DNA of 64,000 bases from Sutterella sp. AM11-39 (GCF_003472385.1 NZ_QRLV01000010.1:15145-79144); one strand, 5' to 3'; positions 1 through 10,652 are shown, counted from the stretch's first letter. The notes: generated by a model not told the origin, from the letters alone. A program made the numbers and translations.

Positions 1-513
1 GCAATCCACCATTTGCCGGCAAAGCGCAAGCGTTTCGGGGGCAACAGCAAAGTCGGGAAACCGTGCGGCAAAGCGGGCCAGACGCAGGATGCGCACGGGG
101 TCTTCGCAAAATGCTTCCGAGACGTGTCTTAACACGCGGGATTTGATGTCGGCCTGACCGCCCCACGGATCAATGATGTTGCCCTTGTTGTCTTCGGCCA
201 TGGCGTTGATCGTAAGATCGCGTCGACGCAGGTCTTCTTCGAGCGTCACGTCCGGCGCCGTGTAAAACGTAAAACCGTGATAGCCCTTGGCGGTTTTGCG
301 TTCGGTGCGCGCCAGAGCATATTCCTCGTGCGTACTCGGATGTAAAAAGACGGGGAAATCGGCGCCCACCGGTATGAAACCTCGCGCGAGCATCGCTTCG
401 GGGGTGGCGCCTGTCACCACCCAGTCGATGTCGCCCGTAGGGGCGTCGAGGCCTTGTTCCCGCAAGAGGCGGTCGCGAACGCATCCGCCGACCTTAAAGA
501 CGTGCAAGCTCAT
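1..513 (-). CDS. cca: CCA tRNA nucleotidyltransferase (partial, 3' end outside window)
   Basis: Adds or repairs the 3'-terminal CCA of tRNAs in the cytoplasm. The frame opens with ATG at 513 and runs 171 codons off the left edge. Visible class II signatures are GGCVRD near residue 9, the metal-binding DIDW motif near residue 28, the [15 protein letters not shown] block and [16 protein letters not shown], all in the order of the family's catalytic head. The start overlaps the uvrA stop in an ATGA arrangement (510-513), so translation of cca is probably coupled to uvrA. The C-terminal body and any HD domain cannot be seen. Identification is firm from the motifs; completeness is unknown. Confidence 0.93.
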   Translation of the reverse strand, partial: MSLHVFKVGGCVRDRLLREQGLDAPTGDIDWVVTGATPEAMLARGFIPVGADFPVFLHPSTHEEYALARTERKTAKGYHGFTFYTAPDVTLEEDLRRRDLTINAMAEDNKGNIIDPWGGQADIKSRVLRHVSEAFCEDPVRILRLARFAARFPDFAVAPETLALCRQMVDC

Positions 514-3500
514 GATGCATCCTTTGCCGTTTTGGCTTTACGATCGGTACGCGCTTTGTGTTCGGCAAGAAACGCTTTGAGAGCAATGCCCGTCGGGGTT
601 TTCTTCCGGGCAATGGCAGCGGGTTCTCCCTCGCCGGTTACCTTGCCGCCTTCGGGGCCGCCTTCCGGACCGAGATCGATCACCCAGTCGGCTTCCGCAA
701 TGACGTCAAGATTGTGCTCAATCACCACCACGGTGTTTCCGGCTTCAACGAGCTTATGCAGCACATTGATGAGCTTTTCGACGTCGGCCATGTGAAGGCC
801 CACGGTGGGCTCGTCAAGGATGTAGAACGTGTGCGCGGTTCGGCGCGTACGCATCTGGCTGTAGGCCTTGGAAAGCTCTGTGACAAGCTTGATGCGTTGG
901 GCCTCGCCCCCGGAGAGCGTTGACGAAGGCTGACCGAGGCGAAGGTAGCCGAGTCCCACGGCGCGCAGCAGTTCAAGGGGCTTGGCGATCTTGGGACGAT
1001 TGGCAAAAAGTTCGAGCGCGTCGTCAACGCTCAGATTCAATACTTCGCCGATGCTCTTTCCCATCCATTTGACAGCGAGCGTTTCTTCGTCAAAACGCAT
1101 GCCGCCGCACGCCTCGCACGGCATCTTGACGTTGGGCAGAAAGCTCATTTCGACGCTCACCTGCCCCTGGCCTTCGCAGATCGGACAGCGGCCTTCGGGC
1201 GTGTTGAAGGAAAAACGGGTCGGCTGGTAGCCTCGCGCTTGTGCTTCAGGCGTCTGTGCGTAAAGATCTCGGATGTGGTTGAAGAACGACACGTAGGTTG
1301 CAGGACACGATCGCGGCGTCTTTCCGATCGGGGTTTGATCGACCTCCAGCACACGTCCCAAAGGAGCGTCTTCGTCCCATTTGATCGCGTCGCACCCGCG
1401 AAGCTTGGATGAAGAGGATTCCAGTCGCGCCTGCAACGACGTACGCAACACATCGCGCACGAGCGTCGATTTGCCCGATCCCGAGACACCTGTGACGGCC
1501 ACCAGACGGCCGAGCGGGAACTCGACCGTGATGTTTTTGAGGTTGTGAAGCGAGGCGTTGCGCACTGTCAGACGCGGCGTAGCGTCGTCGACCGGATGCT
1601 TTGCTTTGCCTGTGTGCGCGAGCGGCTCACGCAGCATACGACCCGTGACGCTCTTTTCGTTGGCGCAGACATCTTCGAGTGAGCCTTCGACAATGAGTTC
1701 GCCGCCGCGGCTGCCCGCACCCGGACCGATGTCGACCACGTGATCGGCGCGTCGGATGAGTTCCTCGTCATGTTCGACAACAATGACCGTGTTGCCCTTG
1801 TTTTTGAGTTCCGTGAGCATGTCCACAAGACGCGCGTTGTCTCGGGCGTGCAGGCCGATCGTGGGTTCGTCAAGCACATAGCAAACGCCTTGGAGCGTGC
1901 TGCCGATCTGAGCGGCCAGACGAATGCGCTGCGCTTCTCCGCCCGACAATGAGGGCGCATCGCGATCTAGACTCAGGTAGCCCAAACCCACCTTCTGCAG
2001 GAATTCCAGACGAGAAATGATTTCCTTGACGGCGTCACCGCCGATGGCTTTGTCTCGCCCCTTGAGCTTGATTGCGCGCATTGTTTCGAGCGCTTCGTCG
2101 ACTGACATTGCCGTGGTGTCGCCGATCGAGCGGCCGTCGAACTTCACGGCAAGCGCAACGGGATTCAAGCGCATGCCGTGACAGGCCGGACAAACGGCCG
2201 CCGAGAGCGCTTCTTCATCATCGGCAAGAGCCTGATCCTCCTCGGCGTTGATGCCGACGCGGCCCGTGCCGGTGCATTGCGGACACCAGCCCATCTTGTT
2301 GTTGTAGGAAAACAGACGCGGATCGGGCTCCGGAAAACTGACGGCGCACACCGGGCAGGCTCGCTTGGTGGACAAGATTTCCACGGTGCCTTCTTCGGAT
2401 TCAGACAGATCGCCGGAATTTGGGAGCGCCTTGCGGCCGCTTGCCACGCACACCAGCCCGTGACCGTGGAAGAGCGCTTCAGTGAGCGCCTGATGAATCT
2501 TTTCCTCGGTTTGCGGCTCAACCTTAAACGTGCCGGTCGGCACTTCAAGGGTGTGCTCTTTGTAGCGCGACAGCAGCGGGAAGGGTGCAGTGGGTTCCCA
2601 TTTGCCGTCAACGCGGATTTGATGGGCGTTGAGCTTTGAGTGCGCCCACTGTGCGACTTCCTGGTAGGTGCCTTTTCGAGCTACGACGACAGGTGCCATC
2701 AACGTGACGCGCTGACCGCGGTAGGTCTTCATGACGTGCGCGAGGATTTGCTCCTGCGTCTGTTCGCGTACAAGCGAACCGCACTTCGGGCAATACTGCG
2801 TGCCGAGTTTGACGTAAAGCAAGCGCAGGAAATGCTGGATTTCGGTGATCGTTGCCACCGTTGACTTGCGGCCTCCTCGGCTTGTGCGCTGTTCGATTGC
2901 CACCGTGGGAGCAATGCCCGTGATGCTTTCGACATCGGCCTTGGGCGGCGGCTGCGTGATGGAGCGCGCGTAGGCGTTGAGGCTTTCGAGATAACGCCGC
3001 TGACCTTCGGAGAAGACGATGCCGAAGGCAAGCGTTGATTTGCCCGAGCCCGAGACGCCGGTCACGGCGGTCAGACGCCGCTTCGGAATCACGACGTCAA
3101 TGTTCTTGAGGTTGTGTTCACGTGCTCCGAAAATTCCCAGGTCGCCTTGACGCGCGCCGCGCCAGATGCTTTGCAGCGATCGCCCCGGGCTTGTGCGGCC
3201 GCGGGTGTGCGGCTGAGCGAAAAGTCCTGTCATCGGCACGCTTTCTTCGCCGATCATTTTGTCGTAGGCGGCCAGCGCCTGTCCCGTGTAGCTTCGGGAG
3301 TTGCAGCGAAGATCTTCGGGGGTGGCGGTCGCCACGATTTGTCCGCCCTCGTCGCCGCCTTCGGGACCGAGGTCGATCACCCAGTCGGCGGCGGAAATCA
3401 CGTCGAGGTTATGTTCGATCACCAGCACGGTCTGACCGTTGAGCACCAGACGACGGAAGACTATCAGAAGCTTGCGGATGTCATCGAAGTGAAGCCCCGT

Positions 3501-6194
3501 GGTGGGTTCGTCAAATATGTAGAGATGCCGTTTGGAGGCGTAGCCCGATTCAGTTTCAGCGAGAATCTGCGCAAGCTTCAGGCGCTGCGCTTCGCCGCCC
3601 GAGAGGGTGGAAAGCGGCTGACCGAGTTTGACGTAATCGAGACCGACATCAATGAGACTTTGAAGCGCGCGTTCGATTGAACGTTCGCCGAGGAAATAGT
3701 CGAAGGCTTGTTGCACGGTCATCTCGAGTACATCGGCGATGCTGACTTCGCCGCGGCCGAGATAGTTAAGCTTCACTTCCAGCGTTTCAGCGCGGTAGCG
3801 GGTGCCGTTGCAGTCCGGGCAACGTAAGAGGACGTCGCTTAAAAACTGCATTTCAACGCGCTCGAAACCTGCACCCTGACAGGTGGGGCAGCGGCCTGTT
3901 CCCGAGTTAAAGCTGAAGGTGCCCGCGGTATATCCTCGCTCGTGAGCCTGTTGCGTGTTGGCAAAAAGGTAGCGGATGTCGGTAAAGACGCCGCAATAGG
4001 AGGCCGGATTTCCGCGGCTCGTTTTACCGATTTCGGATTGGCTCACGTAGACGGCTTCGCCTACCGGACAGGTGCTTTCAACGGACGCGAAAACGTCCGG
4101 CGGATTGTCTTTGTTGTTCTTGTTCAGGAATTCGACCGCAGCGAGAATGACGTCGTTGGCAAGCGTTGATTTGCCGGATCCCGAAACGCCGGTGAGCGCC
4201 GTGAAAGCGCCGATCGGCAGATTGACGGTAATGTTTTTGAGGTTGTGTGCGTGCGCTCCCGTCACGGTCAGAAAGCCAGAAAACGCTTCTGGCCGTTTTT
4301 TGGGTTCTTCGGGCATGGTCGAGCGTTTGCCTCTGAGGTAGAGCCCGGTGAGCGAGTCAGAAGCTCGAACCGCATCGGGCGTGCCGTCGGAGACGATCGC
4401 ACCGCCGTTGGTGCCGGCGCCCGGTCCCATGTCGATGATGCGGTCGGCGGCAGTCATCACTTGCGGATCGTGCTCGACCACCACCAGCGTGTTGCCGCCC
4501 TCCTTGAGTCCGGTCATGATGCTGTTGACTCGGTCCATGTCGCGCGGATGCAGACCTACGGACGGTTCGTCCAGCACAAAGAGTGTGTCGGTGAGGTTGG
4601 TGCCGAGCGCCGTTGTGAGGTTGACGCGCTGCACTTCGCCGCCCGAAAGCGTGCGGCTTTGGCGTCCCAATGTCAGGTAGCCCACGCCGACGTCAATGAG
4701 GTATGTGAGCCGCGTGCGAATTTCTTCGGCCACCAATCGCGCCGCTTCGTCGCGGGTCTCTTGCAGCAGCGCGTCGAAAAAGCGCTTGATGTCTTCGATC
4801 GGCAAGTTCATCAGATCGGGCATAGCAAGCCCGGGCAGCGACTCGAAATTTTCGAGAGCCGCTTTACCCAAACCGCGCGGGCGGAAGCGCTTGTAGAGTC
4901 CTTTCTTTGGCAACACAGCGGCGTCGGACGCCTCGCGCGACCCCAGACGCCACAACAGACTTTCACCGATGAGGCGTGCGCCTCGGCAGTCAGGGCACAA
5001 CGCGTAGCCGCGGTAGTTGGCAAGCTGCACGCGCACGTGCATCTTGTAGCTTTTCGATTCGAGCATATCGAAATAAGCTTTGATGCCGTACCAATGTGTG
5101 CGCCAGTTTTTGCCGTTGTATTCCTTGTCGCCGTGGATGACCCAGTTCTTTTGCTCGGCCGTGAGTTTCTGCCAGGGGACGTCAAGCGGCACGCCGCGCT
5201 TGGGTGCCCATTTTTCAAGGTCCCGCTGGCATTCCGATCCAGTGGCGGTACGCCAGGGCTTGATGGCGCCTTGTGCAAGCGTGAGCGTTTCGTCGGGAAT
5301 CACCAGCGAGTAGTCGATGCCGATCACGCGGCCGAAGCCGCGGCAGGTGGGACATGCGCCGACGGCCGAATTAAAGGAAAAGCGAGACGGGGTGGGGGCG
5401 GCGTAACGCTGCAAACACACCGGGCAGGTGAGGTCGGTCACCCAACGGCGCTTGGTAAGGGTGCCGTCTTCGGCCTGTGCGTAGACGCACAGAACGCGCT
5501 CTTTTCCGAGCTGGAGCGACTTTTCAACGGCTTCGACCGCGCGCGATTGCGTCAGGCGTGAGGCGCGCACGCGATCGGCCGCTACCCACAGTCGCTTGCT
5601 TTTGTTTTCAATTGATTCCTCTTCGAGGATATGCGTGAAGCCTTGTGCGGAAAGGCCGCCCAGCACCACGTCCCGTTCGAGATTTTTGGGAACCAGAACC
5701 GCAAAGCAGATGCTCAGACGTGCCTGAGGTTTCGTTTGGGCCCACGCCACGATTTCTTCGGCAATGTCGCCTGCGCTGCGCGCCTTGACCGGTTCTCCGC
5801 ACTGACCGCAGAACAGAGCAGCGCTTCGCGCGAAGATGAGCTTGAGGCAGTCGTTGATTTCCGTCATCGTGCCCACGGTCGAGCGCGACGTTTTGACGCT
5901 GTTGGACTGATTGATGGCGATGGACGGAGGTACGCCGTCGATTTTGTCGACCTGAGGACGATCGCAGCGCTCCAGAAATTGCCGGGCGTAAGCGCTGAAC
6001 GTTTCGACGTAGCGGCGCTGCCCTTCGGCGTAGAGCGTGTCGTAGGCAAGCGAGCTTTTGCCAGACCCCGACGGGCCGGTGATGACGGTCATCGTACCCG
6101 GTTCAATATCCAGGTCCAGGTTGCGAAGGTTGTTCTGACGGGCTCCGCGGATTCGGATGGGACTAATGTCTGTTCTGTCGGCGGCGTTACGCAT
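510..6194 (-). CDS. uvrA: Double-length UvrA (tandem-fused excinuclease ABC subunit A)
   Basis: Damage-recognition ATPase of nucleotide excision repair. At 1894 residues it is twice the usual UvrA (about 940). Residues 1 to about 1000 form one complete UvrA: Walker [10 protein letters not shown] near 40, CxxC zinc-finger pairs, LSGGEVQR with [10 protein letters not shown], then a second module with GVSGSGKST near 666 and [10 protein letters not shown]. From about 1015 the pattern begins again: [14 protein letters not shown] near 1045, [12 protein letters not shown] with [10 protein letters not shown], then GVSGSGKST near 1566 and [10 protein letters not shown]. All four Walker A and signature motifs look intact. 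Long UvrA proteins of this kind are known in some betaproteobacteria, but their role beside ordinary UvrA is unclear to me. Whether a standard uvrA exists elsewhere in this genome cannot be told. Its stop overlaps cca. Confidence 0.93.
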   Translation of the reverse strand: MRNAADRTDISPIRIRGARQNNLRNLDLDIEPGTMTVITGPSGSGKSSLAYDTLYAEGQRRYVETFSAYARQFLERCDRPQVDKIDGVPPSIAINQSNSVKTSRSTVGTMTEINDCLKLIFARSAALFCGQCGEPVKARSAGDIAEEIVAWAQTKPQARLSICFAVLVPKNLERDVVLGGLSAQGFTHILEEESIENKSKRLWVAADRVRASRLTQSRAVEAVEKSLQLGKERVLCVYAQAEDGTLTKRRWVTDLTCPVCLQRYAAPTPSRFSFNSAVGACPTCRGFGRVIGIDYSLVIPDETLTLAQGAIKPWRTATGSECQRDLEKWAPKRGVPLDVPWQKLTAEQKNWVIHGDKEYNGKNWRTHWYGIKAYFDMLESKSYKMHVRVQLANYRGYALCPDCRGARLIGESLLWRLGSREASDAAVLPKKGLYKRFRPRGLGKAALENFESLPGLAMPDLMNLPIEDIKRFFDALLQETRDEAARLVAEEIRTRLTYLIDVGVGYLTLGRQSRTLSGGEVQRVNLTTALGTNLTDTLFVLDEPSVGLHPRDMDRVNSIMTGLKEGGNTLVVVEHDPQVMTAADRIIDMGPGAGTNGGAIVSDGTPDAVRASDSLTGLYLRGKRSTMPEEPKKRPEAFSGFLTVTGAHAHNLKNITVNLPIGAFTALTGVSGSGKSTLANDVILAAVEFLNKNNKDNPPDVFASVESTCPVGEAVYVSQSEIGKTSRGNPASYCGVFTDIRYLFANTQQAHERGYTAGTFSFNSGTGRCPTCQGAGFERVEMQFLSDVLLRCPDCNGTRYRAETLEVKLNYLGRGEVSIADVLEMTVQQAFDYFLGERSIERALQSLIDVGLDYVKLGQPLSTLSGGEAQRLKLAQILAETESGYASKRHLYIFDEPTTGLHFDDIRKLLIVFRRLVLNGQTVLVIEHNLDVISAADWVIDLGPEGGDEGGQIVATATPEDLRCNSRSYTGQALAAYDKMIGEESVPMTGLFAQPHTRGRTSPGRSLQSIWRGARQGDLGIFGAREHNLKNIDVVIPKRRLTAVTGVSGSGKSTLAFGIVFSEGQRRYLESLNAYARSITQPPPKADVESITGIAPTVAIEQRTSRGGRKSTVATITEIQHFLRLLYVKLGTQYCPKCGSLVREQTQEQILAHVMKTYRGQRVTLMAPVVVARKGTYQEVAQWAHSKLNAHQIRVDGKWEPTAPFPLLSRYKEHTLEVPTGTFKVEPQTEEKIHQALTEALFHGHGLVCVASGRKALPNSGDLSESEEGTVEILSTKRACPVCAVSFPEPDPRLFSYNNKMGWCPQCTGTGRVGINAEEDQALADDEEALSAAVCPACHGMRLNPVALAVKFDGRSIGDTTAMSVDEALETMRAIKLKGRDKAIGGDAVKEIISRLEFLQKVGLGYLSLDRDAPSLSGGEAQRIRLAAQIGSTLQGVCYVLDEPTIGLHARDNARLVDMLTELKNKGNTVIVVEHDEELIRRADHVVDIGPGAGSRGGELIVEGSLEDVCANEKSVTGRMLREPLAHTGKAKHPVDDATPRLTVRNASLHNLKNITVEFPLGRLVAVTGVSGSGKSTLVRDVLRTSLQARLESSSSKLRGCDAIKWDEDAPLGRVLEVDQTPIGKTPRSCPATYVSFFNHIRDLYAQTPEAQARGYQPTRFSFNTPEGRCPICEGQGQVSVEMSFLPNVKMPCEACGGMRFDEETLAVKWMGKSIGEVLNLSVDDALELFANRPKIAKPLELLRAVGLGYLRLGQPSSTLSGGEAQRIKLVTELSKAYSQMRTRRTAHTFYILDEPTVGLHMADVEKLINVLHKLVEAGNTVVVIEHNLDVIAEADWVIDLGPEGGPEGGKVTGEGEPAAIARKKTPTGIALKAFLAEHKARTDRKAKTAKDAS

Positions 6195-6250
6195 GGCAAA
6201 TCAATTCAGGTTCTCGAAAAAGACAGAAAGTTGGGCAGGAAAAATCGTAT

Positions 6251-7063
6251 TTAGCACGGGGAGGCCCACTGCGGGCAGCAAACCTGCCAAAGGCGCCGAT
6301 CGGGCAGTCGTACGCAGGTCAGTTGCCCGCCCCACAGGCAACCCGTATCGATGGCGATAGTGTCCTTGCGCATCACAAGACCGAGTGTCGACCAATGACC
6401 GAAACACACGGTTTTCTCGAACCGGCGCGGGTAATCGAACCAAGGCAAGAGGTCGGGCGTGTCTTTCGGGTTCATCTTGGCTTTGAATTCAAGTGAACCA
6501 TCGGTTCTGACGTAGCGCATACGGGTAAAGGCGTTGAGGATGGCGCGCATGCGGCCGGCCCCCTTTTTTTCCGTATCGGTGTCGTCGCCGTACATGCCCT
6601 GCAGGTAGGACTTCCAGTCCTTGCTTTGCAGGGTGTCGGAGACTTCCGCGGCATAGGTGCGCGCTTCTTCGAGCGTCCAGGCGGGTGAAATGCCGGCATG
6701 AACGAACACCGTGTCGGGCGTTTCGAAAAGAAGCGGACGGTGACGCAGCCACTTGAGCAGTTCCTTGCAGTCCGGCGCCTCAAGAATCTCTCCGATGGTG
6801 TCGCTGCGATGCAGCTTGCCTGCACCGGCGGCAACGGCTAATAAATGCAGATCGTGATTGCCGAGCAGTACGGCCCGGCATCGTCCGGCTTCGTCGAGCG
6901 CCTTGACGCGGCGCAGGGTTTCGAGCGAGGCGGGGCCTCGGTTGACGATGTCTCCCACGAACACGAAGGAAGCATTCGGATCCAACATATCGATAAGTTC
7001 TTCGAAGCTCTCCAGACAGCCCTGAAGGTCTCCGACGGCGTAAATTGGCTCGGACACAGACAT
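6251..7063 (-). CDS. apaH: Symmetrical bis(5'-nucleosyl)-tetraphosphatase
   Basis: Hydrolyses Ap4A to two ADP in the cytoplasm, affecting stress signalling and Np4-type RNA caps. The protein has the metallophosphatase signature set: GDLQG near residue 11, GDIVNRGP, GNHDLH, and later FVHAGI and FGHWSTLG, as in ApaH. The ATG at 7063 is preferred over an in-frame GTG two codons upstream (7069); neither has a strong Shine-Dalgarno sequence. With the ATG the product has 270 residues, normal for the family. It is divergent from galU, with a 7-bp dyad in the shared upstream region. It lies about 55 bp from uvrA on the same strand and might be cotranscribed with it. Confidence 0.92.
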   Translation of the reverse strand: MSVSEPIYAVGDLQGCLESFEELIDMLDPNASFVFVGDIVNRGPASLETLRRVKALDEAGRCRAVLLGNHDLHLLAVAAGAGKLHRSDTIGEILEAPDCKELLKWLRHRPLLFETPDTVFVHAGISPAWTLEEARTYAAEVSDTLQSKDWKSYLQGMYGDDTDTEKKGAGRMRAILNAFTRMRYVRTDGSLEFKAKMNPKDTPDLLPWFDYPRRFEKTVCFGHWSTLGLVMRKDTIAIDTGCLWGGQLTCVRLPDRRLWQVCCPQWASPC

Positions 7064-7077
7064 GATCACAGCATTGG

Positions 7078-7101
7078 TTAGAATTTCGACTCAGATTCTA
7101 A
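7078..7101. promoter_or_regulatory. Inverted repeat between divergent apaH and galU
   Basis: TTAGAAT (7078-7084) and ATTCTAA (7095-7101) form a perfect 7-bp dyad around a 10-nt centre. Each arm contains TAGAAT, a fair -10 hexamer, one facing each gene. Convincing -35 hexamers at standard spacing are not visible, so this is only a possible shared promoter or operator. Confidence 0.35.
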
Positions 7102-7195
7102 CTGCGGCATTTGTCCGACAGTGTGCCGTCCCGATTGCATTTTTGCGGAAACGGCCGCACCGGCAGACAACCGCTTTTTCATTTGGGAAAATGAC

Positions 7196-8035
7196 ATGAA
7201 ACCCGTTCGTAAGGCTGTATTCCCGGTTGCCGGTTTGGGCACCCGCTTCCTGCCCGCTACTAAGGCAATGCCCAAGGAAATGTTGCCGGTGGTCGACAAG
7301 CCGCTCATTCAGTATGCTGTGGAAGAAGCCGCTGCCGCCGGTATCACCGACATGATCTTCATTACGGGCCGTTACAAGCGCGCCATTGAAGATCACTTCG
7401 ACAAGAGCCCTGAATTGGAAGCCGATCTTACGGCCAAGGGCAAGTACGAACTTTTGGATTTGGTGCATTCCGTGACGCCGCGCGGCGTCAACTTCATCTT
7501 TATCCGCCAGCCCGAACCGCTCGGTCTGGGGCATGCCGTGCTCTGCGCCCGTCCCGTGGTGGGCGACGAACCCTTCGGCGTGATTTTGGCCGATGACCTG
7601 ATCTACGCTCAGCAGCCTGCTTTGGGCCAGTTGATTGGTGCTCGCAGTGAAATGGGCGGCGGCAGCGTGCTGGCCGTTCAGAATGTGGAACCCAAGGAAA
7701 CCAATAAGTACGGCATTGTCGGCGTGGATGACGAACTCAAGCAGACGAGCTGCGTGCGTACGATGGTCGAAAAACCCGCTCCCGAGGCGGCGCCCTCGAC
7801 GCTTGCCGTCATTGGCCGCTACGTGCTTGAGCCCGAAATCTTCACCGCACTCGAACACGTGGATCGCGGCGTGGGCGGTGAGATTCAGCTCACGGACGCC
7901 ATCGCCTCTTTGCTCGGCGAAGGCAAGACTTATGCCCACCGCTTTGAAGGCCGTCGTTTTGACTGCGGCAGCAAGCAGGGCTTCCTGACGGCCACAGCGC
8001 ACTACGCCCGTTTGGCCGGCTACGACTTCATCTGA
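7196..8035 (+). CDS. galU: UTP-glucose-1-phosphate uridylyltransferase
   Basis: Makes UDP-glucose from UTP and glucose-1-phosphate for envelope polysaccharides. The N-terminus has the nucleotidyltransferase signature ([20 protein letters not shown]), followed by [14 protein letters not shown], the LGHAVLCA block, DDLI at the metal site and the VEKP motif. Length (279 residues) is that of bacterial GalU. I chose ATG 7196 because the longer frame upstream lacks family sequence. A two-codon frame, ATG ACA TGA at 7191-7199, overlaps the start and is probably chance. No operon partner; the next gene is convergent. Confidence 0.95.
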   Translation: MKPVRKAVFPVAGLGTRFLPATKAMPKEMLPVVDKPLIQYAVEEAAAAGITDMIFITGRYKRAIEDHFDKSPELEADLTAKGKYELLDLVHSVTPRGVNFIFIRQPEPLGLGHAVLCARPVVGDEPFGVILADDLIYAQQPALGQLIGARSEMGGGSVLAVQNVEPKETNKYGIVGVDDELKQTSCVRTMVEKPAPEAAPSTLAVIGRYVLEPEIFTALEHVDRGVGGEIQLTDAIASLLGEGKTYAHRFEGRRFDCGSKQGFLTATAHYARLAGYDFI

Positions 8036-8086
8036 TCCTGAGACTTTTGAGGCGGACGCGGCTTGAATGAGCTGCGTCCTGTCGGA

Positions 8087-9436
8087 TCAGATATTGCGCA
8101 AATCCTCAAGACTCAAGCTTTGTCGCGTGATGTTCCAGTCGCGGTACTGCGGCTGAGATTTCAAAAACGCCCCAATCTTGAGCTCCAAAAGTCCGGCGGA
8201 GAACTTGGCCGGATTCAATTTGACCTCGGCAAAACCAATGGATTGCGTGAGCGGGTTAGTGGCGACGAGGTCAATTTCGTTTTGGCCTTTTCGATCCCAC
8301 CAGGCGTCGGCGTGCAACCATTGACCGTTTTGCAGCCAGGCTTGCCGAAACCATTCCTCCAATGTGCGGCCCAATAGCGTCGGAAGCTCTCTTAAGCACA
8401 TTTGCGAAAGGATGCGGCTTTGCCCGAGAGACTCCAAGGTGTTGGCTTGAATACTGTCGACGAAGCGTAGCCAGAAGATGAAGTACGGGTCGCACAAGAC
8501 CCAACGGCTGCTGCCTTTTGTCTTTTGTTCGCCGAAAGGAAGTTTCTGCCTCAGGATGCGAAAGGTTTCCAGCCGGCGCAGGTAAGCCGTGATGTTGACA
8601 TCCATGCCGTCCTGCAACTCTGTCCACTTGCTGCGGCCGCGGGCAATTTTTCTGAGTAGCTCCATGTAGATGGGACTTTCGAATCGAAATTCGTTGGAAA
8701 GGAAGCGCTCACCTTCACTGCGCAACCAAGAACCGGCGTTGCTGAAGAAATAGGAAACGGCTTTTTCCTGCGTCAGGCATTGCGCTTCGTCAAGAAGCTC
8801 AATGTATTTGGCGACACCACCGGTCATGGCGTAGACCGTCAGCAGATCCAGATCGGATGCCAGAGGAGCCAAAGTTCCCATGATGGTGCACATGTCTGAG
8901 GGACCAAACGGCATGAGCATCATCTGATCGTTCAAGCGTCCGTAGAGCGGTTTGCTGTTGTTGCCGAAAATGTCTTCCAGAGCGGAAATGATGGAGCCGC
9001 TCATGACGAGCAGCGTACGGGACGATTGGCGGCATCTGTCCCAGAGTTCCTGCAGTTTTCCCCAAAAAGCGGGATCCATCTGATTGAGTTCCTGACATTC
9101 ATCAATGATGATGACACAGGGGGCGTCTTTGCTCAGATGCATGACGACCTGAAGAACATCGGTCGGCGTTTGGACAGCTGGCGGAAAAGGAAGCTTAAAG
9201 ATCTCGACAACTTGATCAAGCCAGGCGCGGACCAGTTCGTTGAGTGTGCAGCGGTTTGGCACATATAGATAGAGGACAAGGCAACTCTTGTTTTCAAAGG
9301 CTTTCAGCAGTAGCGTTGTTTTTCCGACCCGTCGACGGCCCATAAGGCAAACCATTCGAGACTCGTGCTGCGACTGCACGGCGCTCAGTTGGTTTTGCAG
9401 ACGTTTGATTTCTTCAGTGCGACCGAAAAACTGCAT
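8087..9436 (-). CDS. Archaeal-type AAA ATPase with C-terminal DUF234 nuclease-like domain
   Basis: A 449-residue P-loop ATPase of the family first described in archaea and patchily spread in gut bacteria; cellular role unknown. It begins with a short FGRTEEI segment, then Walker A GRRRVGKT near residue 34 and Walker B IIIDECQE near 110, a helical middle part, and a C-terminal domain with EIDLVA...FAEVKL. That last motif resembles a PD-(D/E)XK nuclease core, as noted for DUF234. The gene stands alone between galU and the heptose adenylyltransferase gene. Its 5' side has the striking dyad at 9465-9507, suggesting tight or self-regulated expression. It may be a horizontally acquired singleton or an orphan of a defence or toxin-like system; that is inference. 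Confidence 0.8.
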   Translation of the reverse strand: MQFFGRTEEIKRLQNQLSAVQSQHESRMVCLMGRRRVGKTTLLLKAFENKSCLVLYLYVPNRCTLNELVRAWLDQVVEIFKLPFPPAVQTPTDVLQVVMHLSKDAPCVIIIDECQELNQMDPAFWGKLQELWDRCRQSSRTLLVMSGSIISALEDIFGNNSKPLYGRLNDQMMLMPFGPSDMCTIMGTLAPLASDLDLLTVYAMTGGVAKYIELLDEAQCLTQEKAVSYFFSNAGSWLRSEGERFLSNEFRFESPIYMELLRKIARGRSKWTELQDGMDVNITAYLRRLETFRILRQKLPFGEQKTKGSSRWVLCDPYFIFWLRFVDSIQANTLESLGQSRILSQMCLRELPTLLGRTLEEWFRQAWLQNGQWLHADAWWDRKGQNEIDLVATNPLTQSIGFAEVKLNPAKFSAGLLELKIGAFLKSQPQYRDWNITRQSLSLEDLRNI

Positions 9437-9464
9437 GGCAATTCAGGAAATAGAAATAAACTTG

Positions 9465-9507
9465 TTAAGCATGTTAACGTTAACGTCGTTAACGTTCAAG
9501 TGCTTAA
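9465..9507. promoter_or_regulatory. Nested perfect dyad upstream of the DUF234 ATPase gene
   Basis: AACGTTAACG (9476-9485) and CGTTAACGTT (9487-9496) mirror each other exactly about T9486. TTAAGCA (9465-9471) and TGCTTAA (9501-9507) mirror about the same base. The block contains three GTTAAC hexamers. It lies 29 bp before the ATG of the minus-strand ATPase gene, where an operator or a 5'-leader hairpin would sit. Confidence 0.55.
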
Positions 9508-9570
9508 TGTGTTTATTGAAAGCCATGTGAATGCGTTACTCGAAATGTTTGTCTGACGAAGAAGGAAATA

Positions 9571-10065
9571 TCAGGCGCCGCGTACTTTTTCTAAAAGTGC
9601 TGTCGTGGAACGCTGGTATTCGAACTCAACGGTGACGGTGCGCCCACCCCAGGAAGCGACAAGAGGAGCTTCGGGAAGGTCTTCGATGCGGTAATCGCCG
9701 CCTTTCACATAGATGTCCGGGTGTGCCTCTTCAATAACCTTCAGCGGCACTTTTTCTTTAAAGATGACGACGAGATCAACGGCTTCAAGCGAGGCGAGCA
9801 CGGCGGCGCGATCAGCTTCGGTGTTGATGGGGCGATCATCTCCTTTGCCGAGCATTTTGACGGAGGCGTCGGAATTGACGGCTACGATCAGACTCTTTCC
9901 CAGATCACGTGCCTGTGCAAGATAGGTGACGTGGCCACGATGAAGAATATCGAAGACGCCGTTGGTCATGACGACGGGGCCGGGTAGTTGCGCACGGCGG
10001 GCGGCGAGTTCTTCGAACGTGACGATTTTGTTTTCAAAAGCGGGAGCAGGCAGTCGAAGAGCCAT
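9571..10065 (-). CDS. rfaE2: D-glycero-beta-D-manno-heptose 1-phosphate adenylyltransferase (RfaE2/HldE C-domain type)
   Basis: Transfers AMP to heptose-1-phosphate in ADP-heptose synthesis for the lipopolysaccharide inner core. The 164-residue protein carries the nucleotidyltransferase signature TNGVFDILHRGHVTYL near residue 35, with the HxGH site, then the KGGDY block and the C-terminal STTALLEKV segment. This is the stand-alone adenylyltransferase, as usual in Burkholderiales, not the fused HldE kinase/transferase. The kinase partner (hldA/rfaE1) is not in the window. ATG at 10065 is the natural start. Confidence 0.92.
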   Translation of the reverse strand: MALRLPAPAFENKIVTFEELAARRAQLPGPVVMTNGVFDILHRGHVTYLAQARDLGKSLIVAVNSDASVKMLGKGDDRPINTEADRAAVLASLEAVDLVVIFKEKVPLKVIEEAHPDIYVKGGDYRIEDLPEAPLVASWGGRTVTVEFEYQRSTTALLEKVRGA

Positions 10066-10307
10066 GAAAGCACACGAATAGTAGGTTGGGACGACAACGG
10101 AATGCTATCAAAAGAGCTTGTTTGGAGTTGTTGGCGGGCAGAAGAAAACGCAAATCAACATGGTTTTGCTTCTGTGGAGCCGAAAAAGAGAAGAGGGCAA
10201 AAAAATTAAAAAAATTTTTTAGGTGCGCAAATATTTGATTTTACAAAAGAAAATTCGTTTTTCGAGAATTTTTTGAGAAATTTCTTCAAAAATTTTCGCA
10301 AAAAGAC

Positions 10308-10336
10308 TTGCATTTCAAAAAATATCGGTATATAGT
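10308..10336 (+). promoter_or_regulatory. Sigma-70 promoter of the tRNA-Ala/tRNA-Glu operon
   Basis: TTGCAT (10308-10313), a 17-bp spacer and TATAGT (10331-10336) stand just before tRNA-Ala, within a very A/T-rich upstream tract (10200-10320) that could act as an UP element. The roughly 280 bp between rfaE2 and the tRNAs hold no convincing gene. Confidence 0.75.
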
Positions 10337-10348
10337 TTCGACTCCTTC

Positions 10349-10424
<76 letters not shown>

Positions 10425-10431
10425 AGATTAG

Positions 10432-10507
10432 GTCCCCATCGTCTAGAGGCCTAGGACACAACCCTTTCACGGTTGGTACAGGGGTTCGAATCCCCTTGGG
10501 GACGCCA
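10432..10507 (+). tRNA. tRNA-Glu (TTC)
   Basis: Seven nucleotides after tRNA-Ala. The acceptor arm is GTCCCCA/TGGGGAC. The anticodon arm CAACC-CTTTCAC-GGTTG gives anticodon TTC. The T-arm GGGGTTCGAATCCCC and an encoded CCA end are present. It shares the upstream promoter and a terminator follows at once. Confidence 0.97.
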
Positions 10508-10512
10508 AATTT

Positions 10513-10543
10513 AAAAAGCTCGCCTTAACCGGCGGGCTTTTTT
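10513..10543 (+). terminator. Rho-independent terminator of the tRNA operon
   Basis: AAAAAGCTCGCC, loop TTAACC, then GGCGGGCTTTTTT: a GC-rich stem extended by A/T pairs and ending in a T run, directly after tRNA-Glu. Confidence 0.85.
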
Positions 10544-10570
10544 GGTATCTGCGGTAGATTTCAACACAAG

Positions 10571-10601
10571 AAAAAACCGCCCGGACGATGCCGGACGGTT
10601 T
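10571..10601 (-). terminator. Rho-independent terminator of hpf
   Basis: Read on the minus strand, AAACCG-T-CCGG, a six-base loop, then CCGG-G-CGGTTTTTT: one mismatched pair in an otherwise perfect 10-bp stem with a T run, about 50 bp after the hpf stop. Confidence 0.8.
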
Positions 10602-10652
10602 GCGATCGACTCCAAGCATCAGGCGAGAAGTCGGGAAAGCGGTGAAACTCAA

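Noticed and set aside
4245..5561. 438-codon plus-strand open frame inside uvrA
   Set aside because: It is the antisense shadow of strong UvrA coding sequence; composition (many Arg, His, Val) is typical of a shadow in GC-rich DNA.
7191..7199. Two-codon frame ATG ACA TGA overlapping the galU start
   Set aside because: Could be a minimal upstream frame, but such a short match is expected by chance and no ribosome binding site distinguishes it.
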